This document shows positions 48,182 to 57,657 of a stretch of 64,000 bases of DNA, piece after piece; position 1 is the stretch's first letter; each line of letters opens with the position of its first letter. Source of the stretch: Hungatella hathewayi WAL-18680 (lineage in GTDB: Bacteria > Bacillota > Clostridia > Lachnospirales > Lachnospiraceae). Under the pieces are notes generated by a model. That model searched no databases. It was not told the origin of the DNA and saw nothing but the letters and a program-made list of their open reading frames with translations. The stretch is taken from assembly GCF_000235505.1 (NCBI RefSeq), contig NZ_JH379027.1, positions 1,419,181-1,483,180 of the forward strand, given 5' to 3'. A program made the translations under genes and the position numbers.

Positions 48182-49588
48182 ATGGAAAAGAGAGCAATGC
48201 GGGACATGACAAGCGGGTCCCCGATGAAGCTGATTCTGGGCTTCCTGATACCGATGCTGTTCGGTCTTCTGTTTCAGCAGTTTTACAACATGATGGACAC
48301 CATCATCGTGGGCAAGTACTTAGGTGTCAGCGCGCTGGCATCGGTGGGGTCCACCGGCTCGGTCAACTTTATGATTATCGGGTTCTGCATGGGCGTGTGC
48401 AGCGGCTTTGCCATCCCCGTTGCCCAGAAATTCGGGGAGAAGAACGAGTCGGCCATGAGAAAATTCGTGGCCAACAGCGGCTGGCTGGCGGCAGCGTTTG
48501 CCGCGGTCATGACGGTGGTGGTGTGTATCTTCTGCCGCCAGATTCTGGTGTGGATGAGAACGCCGGAGGACATTATTGACGGGGCCTACTCCTACATATT
48601 CGTGATTTTCATGGGGATTCCGGCCATCTACCTCTACAACCTGCTGTCAGGCATCATCCGCTCCCTGGGGGACAGCACCACGCCGGTTATCTTCCTGCTC
48701 ATCTCCTCGGTGATGAATATCATCCTGGATTTGTTCACGATTATTGTGCTGAAAATGGGCGTGGCCGGGGCGGCGTGGGCGACAGTGATTTCCCAGGCGG
48801 TTTCCGGTATCCTGTGTCTGCTCTATATGAGAAAGAAATTCACCATCCTGAAAATGCAGGGGGAGGAGTGGAAGCCGGACGCCTATGCCATGAGAACGCT
48901 CTGCGGCATGGGGATTCCCATGGGACTCCAGTATTCCATCACGGCCATCGGCAGCGTGATCTTGCAGACGGCGGTGAACTCGCTTGGCTCCGTGGCGGTT
49001 GCGTCCGTGACGGCAGGCAGCAAAATCAGCATGTTTTTCTGCTGTCCCTTTGACGCCATGGGAGCGACGATGGCGACCTACGGCGGCCAGAATGTGGGCG
49101 CGAAAAAGCTGGACCGTGTCCATCAGGGCATGAAATCCTGTATCGCCCTGGGGGCTGCATATTCGGTGCTGGCCCTGGTGGTGCTGTACTTCTTCAGCGA
49201 CGTGGTGGCGCTGCTGTTTGTAGATGCCGGGGAATTTGAGATTCTTAAAAATACAAGACAGTTCCTGATGACCAACGTGGCATTCTATTTCCCGCTGGCG
49301 CTGGTGAATATTGTAAGATTTATGATACAGGGGCTTGGCTATTCCAAGTTCGCCATCATCGCCGGCGTGTGCGAGATGGGCGCCCGCTGCGCGGTGGCCT
49401 TCCTGGTTGGCTGGTTCGGCTACAATGCCGTCTGCTTCGCCAATCCGCTGGCGTGGATTGCGGCGGATATCTTCCTGATTCCGGCTTACCTGTATGTGAT
49501 GAAACGTCTCCGCCGGAAGTTCGGGCAGATAGAAATGCACCCAGTCACAGGCGCCAGTGTGGTGGCGGCTGAAACCGGATGCAGATAA
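48182..49588 (+). CDS. MATE-family multidrug efflux protein
   Basis: 468 residues from the ATG at 48182 behind GAGGAG; an upstream in-frame ATG at 48137 lies inside the hairpin. Twelve membrane helices in two halves. N-terminal G-S-P-M-K-L-I-L-G-F-L-I-P and Q-F-Y-N-M-M-D-T-I-I-V-G are typical of the DinF/NorM-like branch. It exports cationic drugs or metabolites using Na+ or H+. Converges with the acetyltransferase gene with only 3 bp between stops. Confidence 0.93.
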   Translation: MEKRAMRDMTSGSPMKLILGFLIPMLFGLLFQQFYNMMDTIIVGKYLGVSALASVGSTGSVNFMIIGFCMGVCSGFAIPVAQKFGEKNESAMRKFVANSGWLAAAFAAVMTVVVCIFCRQILVWMRTPEDIIDGAYSYIFVIFMGIPAIYLYNLLSGIIRSLGDSTTPVIFLLISSVMNIILDLFTIIVLKMGVAGAAWATVISQAVSGILCLLYMRKKFTILKMQGEEWKPDAYAMRTLCGMGIPMGLQYSITAIGSVILQTAVNSLGSVAVASVTAGSKISMFFCCPFDAMGATMATYGGQNVGAKKLDRVHQGMKSCIALGAAYSVLALVVLYFFSDVVALLFVDAGEFEILKNTRQFLMTNVAFYFPLALVNIVRFMIQGLGYSKFAIIAGVCEMGARCAVAFLVGWFGYNAVCFANPLAWIAADIFLIPAYLYVMKRLRRKFGQIEMHPVTGASVVAAETGCR

Positions 49589-49591
49589 ACA

Positions 49592-50158
49592 TTAAAATAG
49601 ATTCTTAAACACTTCTGAAGTGATGGGAATGACTGGGGCGGGCTCTTTCGGGTGTCCGCCCAGCATTTTCTCCATCCATATCATATCGTACCATATTCCC
49701 ATCTTATAACCGCATTTTGTAAAATGAGCCACGGTCTTGTAGCCATACTTTTCGTGAAACCGGATGCTCTCCGGGTTGGGGTAGGCGATGCAGGCTTCCA
49801 GATTGAGAATGTTCTGCTGCCTCAAAATGTCTTCCAGCGCCTTGTAGAGTCTGGTCCCAACACCGCCGCCCCGGCAGGTCTCGTCCACATAGATGGAGGT
49901 CTCCACCGCCCAGTCGTAGGCCGCCCGTGATTTGAAGGGGGAGACGTAGGCGTAGCCCACAATCCTTCCGTCCTGTACCGCCGCCAGATAGGGAAAACGG
50001 GTCAGCGTGTGAACAATCCGCTCCCGGAATTCCTCCACCGTGGGCACCACATACTCAAAGGTGATGGCAGTTTTTAACACGTAAGGTTCATATATCGTTA
50101 ACAGTTCTTCCGCGTCCGCCGGCGTTGCCATGCGGATGTGCAGGTTGTTGTCGTTCAT
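49592..50158 (-). CDS. GNAT N-acetyltransferase, phosphinothricin acetyltransferase-like
   Basis: 188 residues. Clear GNAT fold: R-M-A-T-P-A-D-A at the start, T-F-E-Y-x-x-P, V-G-Y-A-Y-V-S-P-F-K, and C-R-G-G-G-V-G-T-R-L-Y as the acetyl-CoA loop, then N-P-E-S-I-R-F-H-E-K-Y-G-Y. This subgroup acetylates phosphinothricin, methionine sulfoximine or similar amino acids. It follows the DUF1846 gene after 18 bp on the same strand and may share its transcript. Confidence 0.9.
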   Translation of the reverse strand: MNDNNLHIRMATPADAEELLTIYEPYVLKTAITFEYVVPTVEEFRERIVHTLTRFPYLAAVQDGRIVGYAYVSPFKSRAAYDWAVETSIYVDETCRGGGVGTRLYKALEDILRQQNILNLEACIAYPNPESIRFHEKYGYKTVAHFTKCGYKMGIWYDMIWMEKMLGGHPKEPAPVIPITSEVFKNLF

Positions 50159-50176
50159 CTGGTATCCTCTTAATCA

Positions 50177-51655
50177 TCAATGATAAATCTTCTTATGCTC
50201 GTATATCGGCTCCGAGGTCAGCTCCACGCCCAGCTTCTGAAACATCTTGATATCCACGGAGGACAACATGACGGAGGTGTGGGCCTGACAGCCTGACAGC
50301 TTGGACAACTGGTCCAGGGCAATCTGGGCATTTTCGTCCGTGGCCGCGCACATGGACAGGGCAATCAGTATCTCATCGGTGTGAAGCCGTGGATTCTGGC
50401 TTCCCAGGTAGTTGACCTTCAGCTTCTGGATGGGCTCGATGGCGGACGGTGCAATCAGATGCACCTCATCCGGGATATTGCCCAGGGCCTTCACCGCATT
50501 TAACAGAAGGGCCGCGGAGGGGCCCAGCAGATCGCTGGTCTTGCCGGTCACCAGAGTGCCGTCAGGCAGCTCCATGGCCGCCGCCGGAGAATGGCTTAAC
50601 TCGGATTTTTCCAGAGCCGCCCTCACTACCTGCCGCAAATCCGTTGTGATGCGGGACTGCTTCATCAGCAGCTCAATCTTGTAAACTTCCTCGCTGGAGC
50701 CCTCCCCGGTAGCCAATCGCCCTAACGCGTGGTAATACCGCCGGATAATCTCCTGGTTGGACGCCTCCCGGCACACTTCGTCGTCAATGATGCAGTTGCC
50801 GACCATATTGACACCCATGTCCGTCGGCGATTTGTAAGGACATTCCCCGTAAATCCCCTCAAAGATGGCGGTGAGAACCGGGAATATCTCCACGTCCCGG
50901 TTGTAGTTGACGGTGGTCTCCCCGTAGGCTTCCAGATGGAAGGGGTCAATCATATTGACATCGTTTAAATCGGCGGTAGCCGCCTCGTAAGCCAGATTGA
51001 CCGGATGCTTTAAGGGCAGGTTCCAGATGGGAAATGTCTCGAATTTGGCATATCCGGCCTGGATGCCCCGCTTGTTCTCGTGATAGAGCTGGGACAGACA
51101 CGTGGCCATCTTGCCGCTTCCCGGTCCGGGAGCCGTGACGATGACCAGCGGTTTGGAGGTCTCGATATAGTCGTTTCGCCCAAAGCCCTCCTCGCTGACA
51201 ATCAGGGAAATGTTGTTGGGATAACCCTCGATGACATAGTGGCGGTACACAGTAATTCCCATGTTCTCCAGCTTGGATTTGAACACATCCGCACTCTGCT
51301 GGCCGGAATACTGGGTGATGACCACGCTTCCCACAAAGAGGCCCTTGTCCCGGAAGGACTGTATCAGCCGCAGGACATCCACGTCGTAGGTGATGCCCAA
51401 ATCGTAGCGGATTTTGTTCTTCTCAATGTCCGCCGCATTGATGGCGATGACAATCTCGGACTGGTCGGCCAGTTGAAGCAGCATCCGCAGCTTGCTGTCC
51501 GGTGCGAAACCCGGCAGAACTCTGGATGCGTGGTAATCGTCAAACAGCTTGCCGCCAAATTCCAGATAGAGCTTATCCCCAAACTGATTAATACGTTCCC
51601 GGATGTGCTCGGACTGCATGGTTAAATATTTCTGGTTATCAAATCCTGTTTTCAT
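50177..51655 (-). CDS. DUF1846 family protein
   Basis: 492 residues from the ATG at 51655 (AAGGGG upstream); the longer reading to 51748 lacks a site. Known family of Firmicutes with solved structure but unclear role. A P-loop-like A-P-G-P-G-S-G-K-M-A-T segment lies near 184 and an N-terminal A-S-R-V-L-P-G-F segment near 45; the domain covers the full length. Cytosolic. Confidence 0.9.
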   Translation of the reverse strand: MKTGFDNQKYLTMQSEHIRERINQFGDKLYLEFGGKLFDDYHASRVLPGFAPDSKLRMLLQLADQSEIVIAINAADIEKNKIRYDLGITYDVDVLRLIQSFRDKGLFVGSVVITQYSGQQSADVFKSKLENMGITVYRHYVIEGYPNNISLIVSEEGFGRNDYIETSKPLVIVTAPGPGSGKMATCLSQLYHENKRGIQAGYAKFETFPIWNLPLKHPVNLAYEAATADLNDVNMIDPFHLEAYGETTVNYNRDVEIFPVLTAIFEGIYGECPYKSPTDMGVNMVGNCIIDDEVCREASNQEIIRRYYHALGRLATGEGSSEEVYKIELLMKQSRITTDLRQVVRAALEKSELSHSPAAAMELPDGTLVTGKTSDLLGPSAALLLNAVKALGNIPDEVHLIAPSAIEPIQKLKVNYLGSQNPRLHTDEILIALSMCAATDENAQIALDQLSKLSGCQAHTSVMLSSVDIKMFQKLGVELTSEPIYEHKKIYH

Positions 51656-51896
51656 GTGTTGTGACCCCTTATCTGTTGAACTTTCTTTCGTACATCGCGG
51701 TGCCCACGGCCGAAACGCCGCACCGCTCATTCTTATCCATATTATCACAGGTGCGGGTAAAATGCATTATAAATAAATGCTTATTGAGAAAAAAATAACG
51801 GTAAAATGATAGAAAATTCTCAAATATGATGTAGAATAGAGACAGAAGCCTAATGATTGGGATACGGAACGTGCGCGGGAAAGGAAAAGAGCGGCC

Positions 51897-52604
51897 ATGG
51901 GAGAAGTGATACTGAAGGCGGAGCGCTTATCGGTCTGCTATGAGGGGGAGGGCGTGTCTGTCCAGGCGCTTTCGGATGTGTCTTTTGAGATCTATGAGGG
52001 AGAGTTTATCGTGGTGCTGGGGCCGTCCGGCTCCGGCAAGAGTACGCTGCTCAATGTGCTTGGCGGCATGGATAAACCGGGCAGCGGGAAGCTGTGGTAT
52101 AAAAGTCACGAGGTTACTTCCTATAATAAGAATGAACTGTCGGACTACCGCAGGGATGTGGTGGGATTCGTGTTCCAGTTCTTCAATCTGATTCCATCCC
52201 TGACGGCCAGGGAAAATGTGGAGCTGGCGGCCAGCATTGTGCGGGAGGCCATGGATTCCGGGGAGGTGCTTGATTTGGTGGGACTCTCCGGGAGGGAGAA
52301 GCATTTTCCGGCGCAGATGTCAGGCGGGGAGCAGCAGAGAGTGTCCATCGCGAGGGCGGTGGTGAAGAAACCGGATTTGCTGCTCTGTGACGAGCCAACC
52401 GGGGCGCTGGACAGCGTCAACAGTATCGCGGTAGTGAAACTGCTGGTGGACGTAGGGCGAAAGCTTGGCTGCCCGGTGGTGACCATCACCCACAACGCGG
52501 AGATGGCGCGAATCGCCGACCGGGTCTTTCACATGAAGGACGGGCGGCTGGAGCGGATTGTGGTGAACGAGAAGCCCTGCGCGGTGGAAGAACTGGAATG
52601 GTAG
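51897..52604 (+). CDS. ABC transporter ATPase, MacB/LolD type
   Basis: 235 residues with Walker A G-P-S-G-S-G-K-S, Q-loop F-Q-F-F-N-L-I-P, signature M-S-G-G-E-Q-Q-R, Walker B L-L-L-C-D-E-P-T-G-A-L-D, and H-loop T-H-N. It energises the permease encoded 89 bp downstream. Confidence 0.94.
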   Translation: MGEVILKAERLSVCYEGEGVSVQALSDVSFEIYEGEFIVVLGPSGSGKSTLLNVLGGMDKPGSGKLWYKSHEVTSYNKNELSDYRRDVVGFVFQFFNLIPSLTARENVELAASIVREAMDSGEVLDLVGLSGREKHFPAQMSGGEQQRVSIARAVVKKPDLLLCDEPTGALDSVNSIAVVKLLVDVGRKLGCPVVTITHNAEMARIADRVFHMKDGRLERIVVNEKPCAVEELEW

Positions 52605-52693
52605 GAACCAGTATTGATATGGAAAATGACAGTGGCAGCAGTGGCGGAATTGTGAGATAAATGACACGGCAGGACTGAGCGAAAGGAAGGAAT

Positions 52694-55045
52694 ATGGGCA
52701 GGCTTTTGTGGATAAAAATGCTGCGGGATATGAAACGCTCCTGGGCGGCCTATGCAATCTGTATGATTATCGTGGCCATCGGGTTCTGCGGATATTCCGT
52801 GCTGGAGTTATGCCAGAAGAATCTGGAGGAGTCGGAGCGGTATTTTTTCCAGGTGACAGACTTCTGTGATGGCTTTGCTACGGTGGAGCGGGCGCCGGAG
52901 AGTGTGGGCGCCCTGCTGGAGCGGATTGACGGCGTGGAGCGGGCAGAGGGGCGTCTGGAGAAAAATGTCCGGGTCACGGCCTATGACGATGAGGTGGAAC
53001 TTCATCTGGTTTCCATCCGGGAGGGAAGCATGAACCAGCCCAAGCTTTCCAGAGGCAGTCTGCCAGCGGAGGGAGAGCGGCAGATGGTCATTGGCGACGC
53101 CATTTCCAAGGTCAGGAAGATTCGGCCCGGGGAGGAGCTTCCGGTGATTATCCAGGGAAAACAGGTGATGTTAGAGGTGTCCGGCAGCGGCATTACCCCG
53201 GAAAATATATACATGATAAAGGATATGGGAGATTTGTTCCCGGACCCGTCGGCGTATGACGCGGCATTTATGGATTATGACACCATGGCGGGGCTGTTCT
53301 CGGAGGCGGGGATGGTCAACAGTTTTCTGTTCCGCCTGTCGCCGGGGGCGTCGTGGGACGATGTGAAGGATGAGATTGAGCGGACTTTGACCCCTTACGG
53401 CTGTTATCAGCTGAATGCCAGCGAAGACCAGCTGTCGGTGTCCATGCTGGACGAGGAGATCAAGCAGCTGGGGAAGATGTCGGGCGTGGTGCCGTTTCTC
53501 TTTTTGACGGTGGCGGCGGTGATTCTCTACATCACCATGAGCCGTCTGGTGGAGCAGCAGAGAACACAGATTGGGACGCTGCTGGCTATGGGAATCAGTA
53601 TGAAGAGTATTCAGCTTCATTATATGCTTTACGGGGTGTTTGTGGGGGCCGTGGGTGGATTGGCCGGCGGTCTGCTGGGATATGGTCTGGCGGACCCCAT
53701 GGCCGGATTTTACCGGATGTATTTTAATCTGCCGGATGTGACGGCGTCCCTCTCGGTGCTGTACTTATGTGGCGGTACGGTGGCGGCGGCTGTGTTCTGC
53801 GGCGGCGTGGCCTGGGTGATAGCAGGCAGCTTCGGGGATTTGACTCCGTCGGTGGCCCTGCGGCCCCCGGCTCCCAAGGCGGCCAGACAGTCGGTGCTGG
53901 AGCGGATACCGGGATTTGCAGCGCTGTTCACAGTGCCGGGAATGATGGCGGTGCGGAGTCTGTCGAGAAACCGGAAACGGACGGCATTTTCCATTGTGGG
54001 GATTTCGTTTGCGTTTATGATTACGGCGACGCTGGTGTCCATGAATAAGATGTTTGACGTGTTTATCTTTGATTACTGGGAGAAGACGCAGAAGCAGGAC
54101 ATCATGGTGCAGTTTAACCGGCCGGTCAGCGTGGATGACGCCATGCTGGCAGTGCGCCATGAGGATATCCAGGCGGCGGAGGGCGTGGTGGATGTGACGG
54201 CCACACTCCGGGGACCACAGGGAGAGGTGGACTGCACGATACAGGGGATTTCGCCGGATTCCAGGCTGTGCCGGCTGTTTGATACGGAAGGGCGGCCGGT
54301 GAAGGTGGAGGACGAGGGGATTGTGCTGTCGGAGCATATGGCGACGCTGATGGATGTGGGGATAGGCGATACCATCCAAGTGAAGGTGGTGTATCCCAAA
54401 GAGCGGCTGAGCCGGGTGGCGGTGACGGCCATTGTGAACCAGTATATGGGCAGCACGGCCTACATGTCCTATCAGGGCGTGGGAAGAATCAGTGAATACC
54501 GGAATGTGTACACGTCGGTGCTTCTAAAGGCGCCGGAGCGGGTGCAGCAGGAGATTCTGGAGCGGTTAAATGACGCCACGGCGGTGTCCCTGGTGGAGAG
54601 CCGGCAGCAGAGGCTGGACGGCTACCACTCCATGATGGGGAGCATGTCGGGGATTATGGCGTCCATGTCGGCCATGGGAGTTATCATCGGGTGCGTGGTT
54701 ATTTACGTCAGTTCCCTGATTAGTTTTGAGGAATTGAAGCGGGAGATATCCACGCTGATGGCGCTGGGGCTTCGGGATGTCCAGTGTCTGGAGGTGATCT
54801 CGGTGAGCCAGTGGCTGATGTCCATCGGCGGCATGATTCTGGGGATTCCCATGGCCATGGGAGTGAGCCGGTGGATATCCGTGGCCATGGCGTCGGAGCT
54901 TTATACCATCCCGGATTTTGTGGATGGAATGTCGCTGCTGCGGGCAGTGGGACTGACCATGATATCCGTGTGGGTCAGCTCCCGGCTGATGCTGCGCAAA
55001 ATGAGAAAGCTGTCTCCGGTGGAACTGTTGCGGGAGCGGGAGTGA
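52694..55045 (+). CDS. ABC transporter permease, FtsX/MacB type
   Basis: 783 residues. One N-terminal helix (about 18-40), a long outside domain, three helices (about 270-380), then a second set: helix near 430, a second outside domain and three helices at the end, finishing with P-V-E-L-L-R-E-R-E. This is the duplicated FtsX-domain layout. Such pumps use mechanotransmission, moving peptides, lipids or antimicrobials from the outer membrane face. Stop and next start share a base (TGATG). Confidence 0.93.
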   Translation: MGRLLWIKMLRDMKRSWAAYAICMIIVAIGFCGYSVLELCQKNLEESERYFFQVTDFCDGFATVERAPESVGALLERIDGVERAEGRLEKNVRVTAYDDEVELHLVSIREGSMNQPKLSRGSLPAEGERQMVIGDAISKVRKIRPGEELPVIIQGKQVMLEVSGSGITPENIYMIKDMGDLFPDPSAYDAAFMDYDTMAGLFSEAGMVNSFLFRLSPGASWDDVKDEIERTLTPYGCYQLNASEDQLSVSMLDEEIKQLGKMSGVVPFLFLTVAAVILYITMSRLVEQQRTQIGTLLAMGISMKSIQLHYMLYGVFVGAVGGLAGGLLGYGLADPMAGFYRMYFNLPDVTASLSVLYLCGGTVAAAVFCGGVAWVIAGSFGDLTPSVALRPPAPKAARQSVLERIPGFAALFTVPGMMAVRSLSRNRKRTAFSIVGISFAFMITATLVSMNKMFDVFIFDYWEKTQKQDIMVQFNRPVSVDDAMLAVRHEDIQAAEGVVDVTATLRGPQGEVDCTIQGISPDSRLCRLFDTEGRPVKVEDEGIVLSEHMATLMDVGIGDTIQVKVVYPKERLSRVAVTAIVNQYMGSTAYMSYQGVGRISEYRNVYTSVLLKAPERVQQEILERLNDATAVSLVESRQQRLDGYHSMMGSMSGIMASMSAMGVIIGCVVIYVSSLISFEELKREISTLMALGLRDVQCLEVISVSQWLMSIGGMILGIPMAMGVSRWISVAMASELYTIPDFVDGMSLLRAVGLTMISVWVSSRLMLRKMRKLSPVELLRERE

Positions 55046-56280
55046 TGGGAAAGAGGATAGCTGGAAAGGGCGGAGAGATGAAGAAAAAGTATAAGTATAT
55101 TCTGGCAGGTGTGGTGGTGGCTGTGTTTGTGGTGGCGGCCGCCGTGGGCATATTAAAACCTATCGCGGTGGAGCTGGAAACGGTGGCGAATGGCAGTCTG
55201 GAGACGGAGCTGACGGTTCAGGGGACCCTGACACCCATTCACAGCACGCTCCTCAGCGCCGGCTTTCAGGGCGCGGTGCGGGAAATGCCCCATCAGGCGG
55301 GGACCGCATTAAAACAGGGGGAAATGATTCTTCGGATGGGTTATGAGAGCCAGGCGGAGCTGGAACTTTCCAGGGAGCAGTACCGGCAGCAGCTGACTTC
55401 AGCGAAGCAGACCTATGAGAACTTATTTGGGGACCATGGTTCCGCACCGGCGGCGCTGGCCGCGGCCCAGAGTGATTATGAACTGGCCAGAAAGAATTAT
55501 GAGAACGGGCGGGCGCTGGCGGCCGCCGGCAGCATTTCCCAGATCGAGCTGGACGTGCTGGCAAACCAGTACAGCAAGGCGGAGCAGGCGTTCAATCAGG
55601 CGTCGGAGACCAACTCGGAGGGGAACCGGAAGTACTATGAGGAGTTGATTGCTTCCTATGAAAAGCAGCTGGAAACGCTGGAGCAGGTGGCAAATCCGGG
55701 GGAGATTCTCATGCCCTATGACGGGGTGATATGGGAGCTTTACCCAGCCCAGGGGCAGTATGTGACGGCCAATGAGCCGGTGGCGAAGATCTATCAGCCG
55801 GGTGATATGAAGATTCAGGCGTCGCTCTTGACGGAGGACGCGGTGCGGCTGACTCAGGGGCAGACGGTTTTTGTGCGGTACGCGGACGGGACGGTGGCGG
55901 AGGCCAAAGTGGAATTTGTGTCCGCGGTGGCGGGACAGACGCTGTCCACCATTGGGATGGAGGAGAATCGGTGCCAGGTGGAATTTAAGCCGGAGAAAGT
56001 GCCGGAGCTGGCGGGCGCCGGACATCAGGTGGATGTGACCTGCACGCTGGTGGCGGCGGAGAATGTGCTGTCGGTGCCGTCGTCGGCCATTGTTCCGGTG
56101 ACAGGGGGCAGCGCGGTCTATGTGAAAAAGGGTGGGAAAGCCCGTCTTGTCCAAGTGGAGACCGGGAAGAAGAGCGGCGGCCGGGTGGAGATTACCGGCG
56201 GGCTGTTGGAGCATGATGTGATTGTGGCGGACCCCTATGAGGACCATGTGAAGGATGGGAGCCGGATTACAGGGATGTAA
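55045..56280 (+). CDS. HlyD/RND-type periplasmic-adaptor-like protein
   Basis: 411 residues from the ATG at 55045 (GGGAG eight bp upstream); an ATG at 55078 is a shorter option. One N-terminal membrane helix (about 17-38), a biotinyl-lipoyl-like segment (G-A-V-R-E-M-P-H-Q-A-G-T-A-L-K-Q-G), a coiled-coil hairpin (about 115-215), the second lipoyl half (N-P-G-E-I-L-M-P-Y-D-G) and a beta-barrel. It completes a MacAB-like efflux set with the two genes before it. Confidence 0.92.
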   Translation: MGKRIAGKGGEMKKKYKYILAGVVVAVFVVAAAVGILKPIAVELETVANGSLETELTVQGTLTPIHSTLLSAGFQGAVREMPHQAGTALKQGEMILRMGYESQAELELSREQYRQQLTSAKQTYENLFGDHGSAPAALAAAQSDYELARKNYENGRALAAAGSISQIELDVLANQYSKAEQAFNQASETNSEGNRKYYEELIASYEKQLETLEQVANPGEILMPYDGVIWELYPAQGQYVTANEPVAKIYQPGDMKIQASLLTEDAVRLTQGQTVFVRYADGTVAEAKVEFVSAVAGQTLSTIGMEENRCQVEFKPEKVPELAGAGHQVDVTCTLVAAENVLSVPSSAIVPVTGGSAVYVKKGGKARLVQVETGKKSGGRVEITGGLLEHDVIVADPYEDHVKDGSRITGM

Positions 56281-56450
56281 AGGAAGAAAATGGTGTGGCG
56301 CCAGTAGATTCAGGAAGCAGTAACCGGAGATACGAAAAACCGGGAGCAATAAGCGGTTGACAATTGCCCCGGAATGATGCAAAATGGCAGTATTCGTTTG
56401 AAATACATAGGATTAAAAATAGAGAGCAGATAGAAAGAAGATTATGAGAC

Positions 56451-57320
56451 ATGAAATTAGGCAGAAATGATGCGTGTTGGTGTGGCAGTGGTGTGAAGTA
56501 CAAGAACTGTCATATGGCATTTGACCAGAAGATTATGAGGTACAGGATGGCGGGACATATGGTTCCGGACCGCGAGATGATTAAGACGCCCGCCCAGATA
56601 GCGGGAATCAGAAAGGCCGGGGCGGTGAATACGGAGATTTTGAACCGGGTGGATTCCATCATCAAGGCAGGTATCAGCACGGAGGAAATCAACGAGTTTG
56701 TGCATCGGAACACCCTGGAGCTGGGAGGAATTCCGGCGCCCCTGAATTATGACGGTTTTCCAAAGAGCGTGTGCACCTCGGTCAACGACGTGGTCTGCCA
56801 CGGCATTCCGTCGGCGGAGTGCATTTTGAAGGACGGGGACATTATCAATGTGGATGTGACCACCATCGTGGACGGCTATTACGGCGACGCGTCCCGGATG
56901 TACTGTATTGGAAATGTGTCCGACGAGGCCAGGAAACTGGTGGAGGTGACGAAAAAATGTACGGATTTGGGACTGCAGGAGGTAAAACCCTGGGGACATC
57001 TGGGCGATATCGGCGCGGTGATCTCGGAGTGCGCCTATCAAAATGGATTTACGGTGGTCCGGGAGATTGGCGGCCACGGCGTGGGCGTTCAGTTCCACGA
57101 GGAGCCGTGGGTCAGCCATATCGGGACGAGAGGAACGGATATGCTGCTGGTGCCTGGCATGATTTTCACCATTGAGCCGATGATAAATGCAGGCGGCGAG
57201 GAGGTGTTCCAGGACGAGGAAGACGGCTGGACCATCTACACGGAGGATGGAAGTCTGACGGCCCAGTGGGAATACACGGTGCTTGTGACGGAGGATGGAG
57301 CGGAAGTGCTGTCGAGATAA
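56451..57320 (+). CDS. map: Type I methionine aminopeptidase with N-terminal SEC-C zinc motif
   Basis: 289 residues. A SEC-C motif (C-W-C-G-S-G ... Y-K-N-C-H) occupies residues 9-21, then the standard M24A catalytic domain. Metal ligands are visible as D in V-D-V-T-T, D in G-D-A-S-R, H in G-H-G-V-G-V-Q-F-H, E in I-E-P-M and E in Q-W-E-Y-T-V. It removes the initiator methionine from new proteins. SEC-C extended forms occur in clostridia and mycobacteria and probably bind the ribosome. It stands 170 bp after the efflux operon; the ribosome site is weak. Confidence 0.94.
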   Translation: MKLGRNDACWCGSGVKYKNCHMAFDQKIMRYRMAGHMVPDREMIKTPAQIAGIRKAGAVNTEILNRVDSIIKAGISTEEINEFVHRNTLELGGIPAPLNYDGFPKSVCTSVNDVVCHGIPSAECILKDGDIINVDVTTIVDGYYGDASRMYCIGNVSDEARKLVEVTKKCTDLGLQEVKPWGHLGDIGAVISECAYQNGFTVVREIGGHGVGVQFHEEPWVSHIGTRGTDMLLVPGMIFTIEPMINAGGEEVFQDEEDGWTIYTEDGSLTAQWEYTVLVTEDGAEVLSR

Positions 57321-57373
57321 GATGTGGACCCGGAGAACATGGCTTATTGAGAAAAAAGAGTCATGTTCTTCTC

Positions 57374-57402
57374 TTGCATTTTCGGTTAGCATATGCTAAC
57401 AT
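57374..57402 (+). promoter_or_regulatory. Promoter covered by the first GTTAGC operator
   Basis: TTGCAT (57374-57379) and TAACAT (57397-57402) with a 17-bp spacer. The palindrome 57385-57400 covers the spacer and -10 box, so a bound repressor would block transcription. A TATATA at 57402-57407 is an alternative -10. Confidence 0.45.
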
Positions 57403-57426
57403 ATATAGCAGTTAGCAAACACTAAC
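57385..57426. promoter_or_regulatory. Two GTTAGC-type operators
   Basis: GTTAGCATATGCTAAC (57385-57400) is a perfect 16-bp palindrome. GTTAGCAAACACTAAC (57411-57426) is a second, less perfect copy, 26 bp further, between two and three helical turns. The sequence resembles DtxR/IdeR-family metal-repressor boxes (TTAG..CTAA), so iron or manganese control is inferred. Confidence 0.65.
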
Positions 57427-57436
57427 TACATGTGAA

Positions 57437-57539
57437 TATTCTATACAGACCAAACCGAAAGGTTTATCTCCATCTGACCCATGGAGACGATGACTCCTTG
57501 TTAAACCGCTCTTATCATCGCAGGATAAGGGCGGTTTTT
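57437..57539 (+). ncRNA. Structured leader with attenuator-like terminator
   Basis: The leader before the DUF3793 gene holds AAACC-GAAA-GGTTT (57452-57465), CTCCAT with ATGGAG (57468-57473/57481-57486) and a 14-bp terminator stem (57503-57516/57524-57537, one G-U pair) with TTTTT. The order of compact hairpins and then a terminator 120 bp before the start codon is that of a riboswitch or attenuator. I do not recognise the class. Confidence 0.5.
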
Positions 57540-57657
57540 CACTGTCCCCAAAGGAGACGGGGACGGGCAGAATGTTCGACATATTATTTAAGATAGTGGG
57601 AATTCTAAAAGCAGAGGAAACATCGCAAAAGCAAACAGCAAAAGGAGAGTGCCAAAC

